Shown here one piece after another: positions 23,988-30,755 of a stretch of 35,818 nucleotides of DNA. The position numbers were made by a program, and so were the translations under genes. Source of the stretch: an uncultured Oscillibacter sp. (lineage in GTDB: Bacteria > Bacillota > Clostridia > Oscillospirales > Oscillospiraceae); assembly GCA_910578935.1 (NCBI GenBank), contig CAJTSM010000024.1:1-35818 (forward strand), in the 5' to 3' direction. The notes beneath the pieces were generated by a model, which ran no database searches, was not told the DNA's origin, and worked only from the letters and a program-made list of their open reading frames with translations. How positions within the stretch are numbered: the first letter of the stretch is position 1; every line of letters begins with the position of its first letter.

Positions 23988-25371
23988 GGTCATGTCCTCC
24001 AATGTAAGATTTTTGATCGTTCAAAATATGCAGAGGGTCCAGGGCGTCTTTGATCTGATTCATAACAGTAAGGTTCTCCTTGGCGGATTCCCGGAGGAAG
24101 TAACGCCGCTTGGAAACGCCGATCCCGTGCTCTCCCGAAGCCACGCCTCCCAGCTCATAGGCCTTGTGATAAGCCCGGTCCATGACGGCGTGGAGTTCCC
24201 GCTCCCAGGTTTCCGCGTCCCGGTTTCCCCGAACCACACAGAGGTGGACATTGCCGTCCCCGGCGTGGCCAAAACTGACCATTCGCACGCCGGAAGCGGC
24301 CTCCAGCTCGTTGACAAAGGCGGTGAAGTCCGCCGTACGGCTGATGGGTACCACGATGTCCACAGGCTCCTGCTCGCTGACGGCCTCCACGGCCTTCACC
24401 AGGGCTCCCCGTACCTTCCAGATATCCGCCGCCTGCTCGGGGTCCTCCAGCACCACGTAATCCAGCGCCCCATTGGCAAGAGCAAGGGCGCGGACCCGCT
24501 CCAGATTGGCCTCTACCTCGTTCCTCTGCCCGTCGAAGGTCAGGAGAATGTAGCTCCCCGCCTCTGGGCAGGGGTACTTCACGCCGGAGAATTCCTCCCC
24601 CAGAGCCACCACCTTCCGCTCCATAAACTCCACCGCCGTGGGGTTCGCATCGGCCTGGAGGATGGTCAGGACGCTGCGGATGCCCGTGCTCAAGTCCGCA
24701 TAGGGCACCAATACGCTGACGGAGCAGGAGGGCTTTGGCAGGAGGCGGAGGACGCACTTCGTGATGACCGCCAGGGTGCCCTCGGAGCCGATGAGCAGGT
24801 GCTTGAGGCTCAGGCCGCTGGCGTCTTTTACCTGCTTGCCGCCCACCTGGAGAACCGTGCCGTCCGCCAGGACCACCTCCAGCCCCCGGACATAGTCCCG
24901 GGTGACGCCGTACTTCACCGCCCGCATGCCTCCGGCGTTGGTGCTGATGTTTCCGCCCAGGCTGGAGGCTTTCTCGCCGGGGTCCGGCGGGTAGAACAGG
25001 CCCTCGCTCTCCACGTAAGCTTGGAGGTCCTGGAGCAGGATACCCGGCTCCACGGTGATGGTCTGTGTGTCCCGGTCCAATTCCAAAATCCGGTTCATGC
25101 GGCTGAAATCCAGGATAATTCCGCCCTGGAGGGGCACGGTGGAGCCCACCAGATTGGTGCCCGCTCCCCGGGGGGTAATAGGAATCCGGTTCTCATGGGC
25201 GTAGCGCAAAATGCCGCTGACCTCCTTCGTGGAGAGGGGAAAGATAAGCGCCGCAGCCTCGCCGTGGAGGCGTCCCAGGGCGTCGGTGAGATACTCCGCC
25301 GGGATGCTGTCAAAGACCAGGCGGGATTCGTCACTGACGATCTCTCGCAAGGCCTGCCGGTTGATTTCCAT
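23971..25371 (-). CDS. FAD-linked 2-hydroxyacid oxidase (GlcD/D-lactate dehydrogenase family)
   Basis: A 466-residue FAD_binding_4 flavoenzyme. The PCMH-type FAD domain has ITPRGAGTNLVGSTVPLQGG, PPDPGEKASSLGGNISTNAG and LLIGSEGTLAVIT. The C-terminal FAD-oxidase domain has the active-site text VSFGHAGDGNVHLCVV and GGVASGEHGIGVSKRRYF. Members oxidise D-2-hydroxy acids (lactate, glycolate, 2-hydroxyglutarate) to keto acids. The ATG has GGGAGGA upstream. It follows metQ by 19 nt and overlaps the aminotransferase gene. Position between a methionine transporter and an aminotransferase suggests a sulfur-containing 2-hydroxy acid, such as 2-hydroxy-4-methylthiobutanoate, as substrate; that is inference. 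Confidence 0.88.
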   Translation of the reverse strand: MEINRQALREIVSDESRLVFDSIPAEYLTDALGRLHGEAAALIFPLSTKEVSGILRYAHENRIPITPRGAGTNLVGSTVPLQGGIILDFSRMNRILELDRDTQTITVEPGILLQDLQAYVESEGLFYPPDPGEKASSLGGNISTNAGGMRAVKYGVTRDYVRGLEVVLADGTVLQVGGKQVKDASGLSLKHLLIGSEGTLAVITKCVLRLLPKPSCSVSVLVPYADLSTGIRSVLTILQADANPTAVEFMERKVVALGEEFSGVKYPCPEAGSYILLTFDGQRNEVEANLERVRALALANGALDYVVLEDPEQAADIWKVRGALVKAVEAVSEQEPVDIVVPISRTADFTAFVNELEAASGVRMVSFGHAGDGNVHLCVVRGNRDAETWERELHAVMDRAYHKAYELGGVASGEHGIGVSKRRYFLRESAKENLTVMNQIKDALDPLHILNDQKSYIGGHDHAVPV

Positions 25372-25390
25372 AGTGTATTCCTCCCTGTTC

Positions 25391-26260
25391 TTATTTAGCC
25401 AGCAGATCCTGGTCCCAGCCCACGGCGATGAAGTATCCGCCGTAGTCCTCGTTGAAAACCTTCTCCGTGGCCTCGCTCTGGAAGGCCTTGACCACCTTCC
25501 GGTAGGTTTCCACCTTGGCCGGTTCGCTGAGATCGGAACTCCGGGCGGCTACCAGGCACCAGTACTCCTCCACATCCAATACGGAATCCTTGTAGATGGC
25601 CTCCTCGGTTTTCAGGCCGAAGTCCAGGGCGTAGTTCCCGTTCACCACGGCGGCAGCCACATCCGGCAGGACGGAGGGAATGACGTTGGCTTTCAGCTCC
25701 TCGATTTCAATGGCGGTATTGTAGGCCGTGATGTCGTCCACCGTGGGGCTGAATCCAGCTCCGGGGTCCAGCGCGATGAGCCCCGCCGCCTCCAGGACTT
25801 TGAGGGCCCGGCCGCCGTTGGTCAGGTCGTCGGGGATGGCCACCACGTCGCCGTCCTTCAGCTCCTCCACAGAGGAAACCTTGTCGGAGTATATGTTCAA
25901 AGGGATGATGAAGGTATTGCCGATGGTTTCAATCTCATAGCCATAGCTGTCCAGCTCACTCTGGAGGTAAATGCGGTGCTGGAAGGCGTTCAGGTCAATT
26001 TCGTTGTTTGCCAGGGCGTTGTTGGGGGTCACGTAGTCGGAGAACTGGACGAACTCCAGGTTGATATTCTCCGCCTTCAGGGCTTCCTGAGCGGGGGTCC
26101 ACAGGTCCTCGTAAATGCCGCCGACCACGCCCAGCTTGATGGTAACGGGCTCTCCGCCAGAAGCGGCGGAGTCCCCGGCGGGCTTGGAGCCGCAGGCGGT
26201 CAGGGACAGGACCAGGAAAACAGAAGCAAGGGCCAGCACAAATGTGTTTTTGCATTTCAT
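25391..26260 (-). CDS. metQ: Methionine-type ABC transporter substrate-binding lipoprotein
   Basis: A 289-residue NlpA/MetQ-family lipoprotein. The signal peptide ends in the lipobox LTAC (C23). The mature part shows IKLGVVGGIYEDLWTPAQEA, FSDYVTPNNALANNEIDLNAF, FQHRIYLQSEL and VVAIPDDLTNGGRALKVLEA, all typical of MetQ. It presents methionine or a related compound to the MetNI channel at the outer face of the membrane. GGAGGA lies upstream of the ATG. It follows metI by 39 nt in the same operon. Ligands of this family vary (L- or D-methionine, dipeptides), so the exact ligand is open. Confidence 0.93.
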   Translation of the reverse strand: MKCKNTFVLALASVFLVLSLTACGSKPAGDSAASGGEPVTIKLGVVGGIYEDLWTPAQEALKAENINLEFVQFSDYVTPNNALANNEIDLNAFQHRIYLQSELDSYGYEIETIGNTFIIPLNIYSDKVSSVEELKDGDVVAIPDDLTNGGRALKVLEAAGLIALDPGAGFSPTVDDITAYNTAIEIEELKANVIPSVLPDVAAAVVNGNYALDFGLKTEEAIYKDSVLDVEEYWCLVAARSSDLSEPAKVETYRKVVKAFQSEATEKVFNEDYGGYFIAVGWDQDLLAK

Positions 26261-26299
26261 TATAAATTCCTCCTAGTAAAATGGTGTGTAAACAAAGAT

Positions 26300-26980
26300 T
26301 CAGTGGGTTGCTTTCTTTACAATCCGGCCTCCAATAAATTCTATGACGCAGACGATGATTACCAGCAGCAGCACCGTCACGTTGGTCACGTCGCCCCAGT
26401 TCCGGTCATGGCCGTAGCGGACGGCGAAGTCCCCCAGACCTCCGGCCCCCACCACGCCGGCCATGGCTGTCAGGTTCAGGAGGCTTACCAGGGTAATGGT
26501 AGTCCCCCTGGCAATGGCGGCGACGCTCTCCCGGAGGTAAACCCGGAAGATGATTTCCAGGGGGCTGGAACCCATCGAGAGAGCCGCCTCGACAAAACCG
26601 TGGTCCAACTCGGCCAAGGCACTTTCCACCTGCCGGGAGAAAAAAGGCACGGAGCCGAAGACCAGGGGAACAATGGCACCCCGAACGTACAGCGTCGTTC
26701 CAGCCAGAGCCCGGGAAAGCGGCATCACCCAGGTCAAGAGGATAATAAAGGGAATGGACCGGAACAAGCTGATAGTCTTGTCGGCAATGTGATAAAGTGG
26801 ACGGTTTTCCAAAATAGCCCCAGGTTTCGTCACGGTCAGCAGTATCCCCAGAAACAGACCCAGGGCGAAGGAAATCAGTCCGGACCACAGTACCATCAAA
26901 AGGGTGTCCGTCAACGCCTCCCACAGGTCGGGAAGCCGCTCTACCACATGGGGCATCCAATTAACCAGCGTCTCTTGCAT
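26300..26980 (-). CDS. metI: Methionine-type ABC transporter permease
   Basis: A 226-residue permease of the MetI family with about five membrane segments (for instance LLMVLWSGLISFALGLFLGI, SIPFIILLTWVMPLSRAL, LLNLTAMAGVVGAGGLGDFA, VTVLLLVIIVCVIEFIGG). The cytoplasmic EAA loop that contacts the ATPase reads VEAALSMGSSPLEII. The ATG has GGAGG 9 nt upstream, located inside the end of metN, and the two genes overlap by 20 nt. Confidence 0.93.
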   Translation of the reverse strand: MQETLVNWMPHVVERLPDLWEALTDTLLMVLWSGLISFALGLFLGILLTVTKPGAILENRPLYHIADKTISLFRSIPFIILLTWVMPLSRALAGTTLYVRGAIVPLVFGSVPFFSRQVESALAELDHGFVEAALSMGSSPLEIIFRVYLRESVAAIARGTTITLVSLLNLTAMAGVVGAGGLGDFAVRYGHDRNWGDVTNVTVLLLVIIVCVIEFIGGRIVKKATH

Positions 26981-28007
26981 CCTTCAACACCTCCACGCCT
27001 ACGTTTTTTTCAATCAAGTATTCTACCGCCGCCGTGACCTTTGCCCGCTCCCCGCCGATGATGGCCACGGTGCCGCCGATTGGTGCGCCTTGGACAATCT
27101 CAATGTCGGCGAAGATGATATTCAGCACCACACCGTAGCGCTGGGACGCTTCGGAGATCACCGGCTCGGCGGGGCTCCGCTCTACATAAGTCAGGCGGAC
27201 CACCAGTTCCCCGGGCTGGAGGCGGACAATGGGCGAGTCTTGGGCGATCAGCTCCTCAATTTTCTGGAGATTGGATGTGGTGCGGATAAAGCTTCGGGTA
27301 ACGGGGGCCTTGGGGTTGGCAAAGATAGAGAAAATCTCGCCTTGCTCCACCACCCGGCCCTGTTCCATCACGGCCACCCGGCCGCAAATCTCTTTCACCA
27401 CCGCCATTTCATGGGTGATGACCACCACGGTGATGCCCAGGGTTTCGTTTAGGCGCTTGATGAGCCGCAAAATGGATTTGGTGGTCTGGGGGTCCAGGGC
27501 GGAGGTGGCCTCGTCGCAGAGCAGAACGCTGGGATCATTGGCCAGAGCCCGGGCAATGGCCACCCGCTGTTTTTGCCCGCCGGAGAGCTGCCGGGGATAA
27601 GCGTCCGCTTTGTCCCCAATCTCCACCAAGTCCAAAAGCTTTCGGACCTTTTCCTGAATCTCTGCCTTGCTCAGGCCGCTGCCCCAGAGGGGGTACGCCA
27701 CGTTGCCGGACACTGTCCGGGAAGGCATGAGGTTGAAGTGTTGGAAAATCATACCGATCTTCCGCCTAGCCTGCCGGAGTTCCCTCGCCGGGAGGGCGGT
27801 CAGCTCCTGCCCATCCACCATTACAGTCCCGGCGGTGGGCCGCTCCAACAGGTTTATGCACCGGACCAGGGTGGATTTCCCCGCCCCGGAGAACCCAATG
27901 ATGCCAAAGACCTCCCCTCTTTCAATGGAGAGGGAAACATCTCGGACTGCATGGACTTGCCGGGTCCCGCTGCCAAAATCCTTGGAAATATGGTTCAGTT
28001 CTATCAA
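26961..28007 (-). CDS. metN: Methionine-type ABC transporter ATP-binding protein with NIL domain
   Basis: A 348-residue ATPase. Walker A GFSGAGKST is at residues 38-46, followed by the Q loop (IGMIFQHFNLM), signature LSGGQKQRVAIARALA, Walker B VLLCDEATSALD and the switch H in VVVITHEM. The C-terminal 80-90 residues (LVVRLTYVERSPAEPVISEA, IFADIEIVQGAPIGGTVAII) are the ACT-like NIL domain that in MetN binds methionine and inhibits transport. The TTG start is chosen because AGGAGG lies 7 nt upstream; the in-frame extension beyond it runs into the attenuator terminator. It is the first structural gene of the operon and sits directly behind a leader peptide and intrinsic terminator. Confidence 0.95.
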   Translation of the reverse strand: MIELNHISKDFGSGTRQVHAVRDVSLSIERGEVFGIIGFSGAGKSTLVRCINLLERPTAGTVMVDGQELTALPARELRQARRKIGMIFQHFNLMPSRTVSGNVAYPLWGSGLSKAEIQEKVRKLLDLVEIGDKADAYPRQLSGGQKQRVAIARALANDPSVLLCDEATSALDPQTTKSILRLIKRLNETLGITVVVITHEMAVVKEICGRVAVMEQGRVVEQGEIFSIFANPKAPVTRSFIRTTSNLQKIEELIAQDSPIVRLQPGELVVRLTYVERSPAEPVISEASQRYGVVLNIIFADIEIVQGAPIGGTVAIIGGERAKVTAAVEYLIEKNVGVEVLKDARDAG

Positions 28008-28029
28008 GCGAATACCTCCTTTTAGGCGC

Positions 28030-28061
28030 AAAAAAGCGGGGAGCTCACAGCTCCCCGCTTT
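28030..28061 (-). terminator. Attenuator-type terminator directly before metN
   Basis: On the minus strand AAAGCGGGGAGCT, loop GTG and AGCTCCCCGCTTT form a perfect 13-bp stem running into TTTTTT. The stem ends about 10 nt before the metN ribosome binding site and begins 35 nt after the stop of the Met-rich leader ORF. A terminator between a promoter and its first structural gene only makes sense as a regulated one. Confidence 0.88.
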
Positions 28062-28096
28062 GGTCGGCGGTCTTTGAGGTGGCGCGGCGCGTCAGG

Positions 28097-28207
28097 TCAA
28101 ACGATCCCCCAATAGTTCGGGCAGGCGGCGAGCGAGCGCAAAGAATCCTGGACATTCATCATGTCCATGCACATGCCGGCCTGCATTCGGAAACCCTGGA
28201 TATTCAT
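28097..28207 (-). CDS. Methionine-rich leader peptide of the met operon (36 aa)
   Basis: A 36-codon ORF starting ATG with AAAGGAG 8 nt upstream, about 35 nt downstream of a consensus promoter. Six of its first 17 residues are Met (positions 1, 8, 12, 14, 16, 17: RMQAGMCMDMM), with Cys at 13 and 29; the end is CPNYWGIV. Such enrichment in the amino acid handled by the operon, followed by an intrinsic terminator before the first structural gene, is the mark of a translated attenuator. Ribosome stalling at the Met cluster when charged Met-tRNA is scarce should change RNA folding and let transcription reach metN. A short hairpin, TGGACAT/ATGTCCA, lies over codons 14-20. I know no described family for this peptide. 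Confidence 0.75.
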   Translation of the reverse strand: MNIQGFRMQAGMCMDMMNVQDSLRSLAACPNYWGIV

Positions 28208-28247
28208 TGCGCACACTCCTTTCTGCATCCTAATTTTGGTTATGGGT

Positions 28248-28276
28248 ATATTAGCACTTTAAAGTCTTGATGTCAA
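28248..28276 (-). promoter_or_regulatory. Promoter of the leader-metNIQ operon
   Basis: TTGACA (28276-28271) and TAATAT (28253-28248) on the minus strand are separated by exactly 17 bp, with a TGC before the -10. The transcript would start about 30-35 nt before the leader start codon. Confidence 0.8.
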
Positions 28277-28328
28277 TGGAAAACCGAGAAAAAGGGAAAG
28301 TCTGTCGGACTTGCCAAAGGTCCACATC

Positions 28329-28354
28329 AAAAAGCCGAAATATTTGTCAGCCTT
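28329..28354 (-). terminator. Terminator of cysK
   Basis: Right at the end of cysK the minus strand reads AAGGCTGA, 8-nt loop, TCGGCTTT, an 8-bp stem with two G-U pairs, followed by TTG. The first arm overlaps the last bases before the stop region. It separates cysK from the met leader promoter. Confidence 0.5.
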
Positions 28355-28357
28355 CTT

Positions 28358-29290
28358 TCAATCCGCAAACAGCGGAGTCGAGAGATAACGGTCCCCGGTG
28401 TCCGGCAGAAGGGCCACAATGGTTTTACCCTTGTTCTCCGGGCGCCTGGCCAGCTGGACTGCCGCCCAGACCGCCGCGCCGGAGGAGATGCCCACCAGCA
28501 CGCCTTCCTTCCTCCCCACTGTCTTCCCGGCCTCGAAGGCGTCATCCTCCTCTACGGCAATCACCTCATCGTAAATCTTGGGGTCCAGTACATCAGGGAC
28601 AAAGCCCGCGCCGATGCCCTGGATCTTGTGGCTTCCAGGGATTCCCTTGCTCAGCACCGGAGAGGACGCGGGCTCCACCGCCACCACCTTGACAGCTGGG
28701 TTTCGGGATTTCAGGTACTCCCCTACGCCGGTGACAGTGCCTCCAGTGCCAACACCCGCCACAAAGATATCCACCTTCCCATCGGTATCCTCCCAGATTT
28801 CCGGACCGGTGGAAGCCCTATGCGCGGCGGGGTTAGCGGGGTTCGCAAACTGACCGGGGATGAAGCTGTTCGGAATTTCCTTTGCCAGCTCCTCCGCCTT
28901 GTCGATGGCTCCCTTCATGCCCTTGATCCCCTCGGTGAGAACCAACTCCGCACCGTAGGCCTTCATAATTTGGCGGCGCTCCACACTCATAGTTTCAGGC
29001 ATGACGATGATAATCCGGTATCCCCGGGCGGCGGCCACGGAGGCCAGGCCGATGCCCGTATTGCCGGAGGTAGGCTCGATGACGACGGAACCGGACTTTA
29101 ATAGTCCCTGAGCCTCAGCGTCGTTGATCATGGCCTTGGCTATCCGGTCTTTAACGGACCCGGCGGGGTTGAAATGCTCCAGTTTCGCCAGAATACGGGC
29201 TTCCAGTCCCTCTTCCTTCTCAATGTGGACCAGCTCCAGCAGGGGTGTTTTGCCGATCAGCTGGTCAACGGATGTATAGATTTTGCTCAT
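28358..29290 (-). CDS. cysK: Cysteine synthase (O-acetylserine sulfhydrylase)
   Basis: A 310-residue PLP enzyme that makes cysteine from O-acetylserine and sulfide. It shows the PLP lysine in NPAGSVKDRI (K47), the substrate loop EPTSGNTGIGLA, the phosphate-binding GVGTGGTVTGVGEYL, the GISSGAA motif and the usual C-terminus RYLSTPLFAD. Length fits CysK. The ATG follows AGGAGGA. It has its own consensus promoter and a 5' leader containing a 71-bp hairpin element. A cysteine-using NifS and an Rrf2 regulator are encoded divergently next door; CysK is the classic partner of the Rrf2 regulator CymR in other Firmicutes, but here the regulator looks IscR-like. Confidence 0.95.
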   Translation of the reverse strand: MSKIYTSVDQLIGKTPLLELVHIEKEEGLEARILAKLEHFNPAGSVKDRIAKAMINDAEAQGLLKSGSVVIEPTSGNTGIGLASVAAARGYRIIIVMPETMSVERRQIMKAYGAELVLTEGIKGMKGAIDKAEELAKEIPNSFIPGQFANPANPAAHRASTGPEIWEDTDGKVDIFVAGVGTGGTVTGVGEYLKSRNPAVKVVAVEPASSPVLSKGIPGSHKIQGIGAGFVPDVLDPKIYDEVIAVEEDDAFEAGKTVGRKEGVLVGISSGAAVWAAVQLARRPENKGKTIVALLPDTGDRYLSTPLFAD

Positions 29291-29344
29291 AGTGTAATTC
29301 CTCCTAAACCACTTTCGTTGACATACTGCCGCCTTGTGTGAAAT

Positions 29345-29415
29345 TAGGCCTTGTATGAAAACAGCAAGACGCCGTTTTCAGGCATCTTTTTTCGCGAATT
29401 TTCAAACAAGGCCTA
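29345..29415. repeat. 71-bp hairpin element in the cysK leader
   Basis: TAGGCCTTGTATGAAAA (29345-29361) and TTTTCAAACAAGGCCTA (29399-29415) are inverted repeats matching at 16 of 17 positions. The termini are nearly those of the 167-bp element at 32509-32675 (TTAGGCCCTGTTTGAAAA), so this looks like a short internal deletion derivative of the same MITE family. It lies within the transcribed cysK leader and would form a stable hairpin there. Confidence 0.65.
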
Positions 29416-29479
29416 GCCACATCGGAAGAACGCGCAACTAGCTTTCACATATACCAATCTCTTTAGTGGGTTAATGTGG

Positions 29480-29508
29480 ATTATATGCCTTCACCTTCCG
29501 TTTGTCAA
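29480..29508 (-). promoter_or_regulatory. Consensus promoter of cysK
   Basis: TTGACA (29508-29503) and TATAAT (29485-29480) on the minus strand with 17 bp spacing match the sigma-A consensus perfectly. The leader before the cysK start codon is about 180 nt and contains the 71-bp inverted-repeat element. Confidence 0.85.
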
Positions 29509-29534
29509 GGGGCGTTTAAAAACTTCTTTCCAAA

Positions 29535-29704
29535 ATATAGGAACCACTGAATAAATCCCCGCGCCCGTCCTGCTGCCAAATTTTCTGCCTGGACTGCGTT
29601 AAAAAATCTTGAAATCCGTCAGGATTCCTGCGGTTTTTTGCCTTGCCAAACAAAAAATTTGGCTGGCAATCCGCACACGTTAATTTATTCAGTACTTTCT
29701 ATAT
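29535..29704. mobile_element. 170-bp MITE-like element
   Basis: Terminal inverted repeats of 22 bp, ATATAGGAACCACTGAATAAAT at the left end, match at 19 positions with the right end. There is no coding capacity. The inside has further complementary segments (TGCCAAATTTT / AAAATTTGGCTGGCA), so the whole element can fold. A 26-bp core (29608-29633) is identical, in inverted orientation, to 32578-32603 within another element of this window. The element ends about 60 bp before the rrf2 -35. Confidence 0.6.
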
Positions 29705-29762
29705 GCGCCAAACGCCGTTTTGGACACTCACTTATCAAACTATCGGAAAAAGAATCTTCCGG

Positions 29763-29794
29763 TTGATTCCCTATTAACCATGTTCTATAATAGG
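29763..29794 (+). promoter_or_regulatory. rrf2 promoter with inverted-repeat operator
   Basis: TTGATT (29763-29768) and TATAAT (29786-29791) are 17 bp apart. CCTATTA (29770-29776) and TAATAGG (29788-29794) form a perfect inverted repeat across the spacer and -10. The half site CCTATT/AATAGG recurs at the nifS promoter, so it is a good candidate for the Rrf2 protein's own binding site. Confidence 0.65.
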
Positions 29795-29818
29795 TTTATC
29801 ACTTTTAGGAGGGACATG

Positions 29819-30241
29819 ATGCTGATTTCAACAAAAGGGCGCTACGCCCTGCGGGTTATGGCGGACCTGGCGGAGCATCCGGCGGAGGACTATGTTCCAT
29901 TGAAAGAGATTGCGCAAAGACAGGAAATTTCCGAGAAATACCTGGAAGCCATCATCAAAACACTGGTGAAAGCCAAAATGCTCAGAGGCGTTCGGGGAAA
30001 GGGCGGCGGTTATAAGCTGACCCGTCCCCCGGAGCAATACACCGTGGGAGACATCCTGCGGCTGACGGAGGAATCTCTGGCCCCGGTTGCCTGCCTGGAG
30101 GAGGACGCCTCCCCTTGTGGCAGAGCCGCCTTCTGCCCGACACTGCCGCTGTGGCAGGGGCTGGACCGGGTCATCAACGAATACCTGGACAGCATAGCGC
30201 TGGCGGACCTCTTGAAACAGGGGCGGCGCTCCCTGCCGTAG
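29819..30241 (+). CDS. Rrf2-family regulator, IscR-like
   Basis: A 140-residue Rrf2 winged-helix protein. It has MLISTKGRYALRVMADLAEH, the recognition helix region EISEKYLEAIIKTLVKAKML and the wing RGVRGKGGGYKL. Three cysteines, C92, C100 and C106 (ACLEEDASPCGRAAFC), sit where IscR-type proteins bind an Fe-S cluster. So it probably senses Fe-S status and controls the nifS-nifU genes downstream. Of two adjacent ATGs the second is preferred because its spacing to GGAGGG is better. A dyad over its own promoter suggests autorepression. CymR-like cysteine control is the alternative, given nearby cysK, but CymR lacks the three-cysteine cluster. Confidence 0.9.
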   Translation: MLISTKGRYALRVMADLAEHPAEDYVPLKEIAQRQEISEKYLEAIIKTLVKAKMLRGVRGKGGGYKLTRPPEQYTVGDILRLTEESLAPVACLEEDASPCGRAAFCPTLPLWQGLDRVINEYLDSIALADLLKQGRRSLP

Positions 30242-30420
30242 AAGAACACCGCATCGACGTAGGTCATGAAGACCATGGGTATGGATGCGCGTCCCACCGG
30301 AGGCCCCGGACCAGCTTGAAGATTCTACCTGCCGTGCTTCCAGGGGTCAGAGTCCGGACACCGGCGTCCCGGATGACGGAGCCCTCGGTGATCCGGCCGG
30401 AAAGTGAAGTCTGTGCTACA
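30228..30420 (-). pseudogene. Tryptophan synthase alpha chain (trpA) relic
   Basis: Reading the minus strand, one frame gives ITEGSVIRDAGVRTLTPGST followed by GRIFKLVRGLR. This corresponds to the TrpA segment AEGPVIQxAxxRAL...TTxxxFxxVRxxR. A second frame then gives IPMVFMTYVDAVFFYGRER, corresponding to IPMVFMTYxNxVFxYG. The fragment covers perhaps a quarter of TrpA, is frameshifted, and has lost the catalytic N-terminal glutamate region and the C-terminal half. Its end touches the rrf2 stop codon. Recognition is by motif; a protein search would confirm it. Confidence 0.65.
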
Positions 30421-30672
30421 GCGTTCATAGGCCTCTTCCAACTCCGGCACGGCATTCATCCCGCTCCAAGCTGCCGGCGGAGAGGAACTCTCCCGTTTCT
30501 GCCGCGCCCTTCGTGACCCTTTGTGACCTTCCGCCTCTCGGCCCAGGTTTCACTATCCCGGACGCTCGGCGCGCATGAGCAACTTTTGCCTTTGCTTCAA
30601 CAGCCTGCTTTATCAGATTGCGGTCATTATAGCGCTGTCCTAAGCGGTTGCCACAAGAATCTTTTTAAATTG
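30421..30672. other. Intergenic stretch, part of the trpA decay region
   Basis: No intact gene. On the minus strand a TATAAT near 30640 and GC-rich sequence with a repeated GGTCACAAAG/GGTCACGAAG pair may be the remains of the former trpA upstream region. I could not assign anything firmly. Confidence 0.3.
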
Positions 30673-30710
30673 CTATTACCTATTGACAAAATAGGTAATA
30701 GTGCTATACT
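30673..30710 (+). promoter_or_regulatory. nifS promoter with perfect 12-bp inverted repeat operator
   Basis: CTATTACCTATT (30673-30684), spacer GACAA and AATAGGTAATAG (30690-30701) form a perfect inverted repeat that covers the -35 (TTGACA, 30683-30688). The -10 is TATACT at 30705-30710, spacing 16 bp. The CCTATT/AATAGG halves are shared with the rrf2 promoter. A protein bound here would block RNA polymerase, so repression by Rrf2 is the likely mode. Confidence 0.75.
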
Positions 30711-30755
30711 TGAATAACCAATCAAATTAATAGGCAAATAAAACGGAGGATTTTT

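Larger units (their letters stand above)
29291..29818. other. Divergent intergenic stretch between cysK and rrf2
   Basis: No protein gene. It holds the cysK promoter and leader hairpin element on the minus strand, a 170-bp MITE-like element, and the rrf2 promoter with its operator dyad, each listed separately. Confidence 0.6.

Noticed and set aside
23857..27037. Long plus-strand open frames across the met operon
   Set aside because: They lie opposite FAD oxidase, metQ and metI, whose motifs are unmistakable. The plus-strand products are low-complexity His/Gln/Gly-rich text without ribosome binding sites.
28021..28280. SAM riboswitch (S-box) before metN
   Set aside because: The region between promoter and terminator is largely taken by a translated-looking leader ORF, and the conserved S-box core is not visible.
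30421..30672. T-box leader on the minus strand upstream of the trpA relic
   Set aside because: A T-box before a trp gene would be plausible, but the diagnostic GGGTGG-ACCGCG antiterminator sequence is not present in recognisable form.
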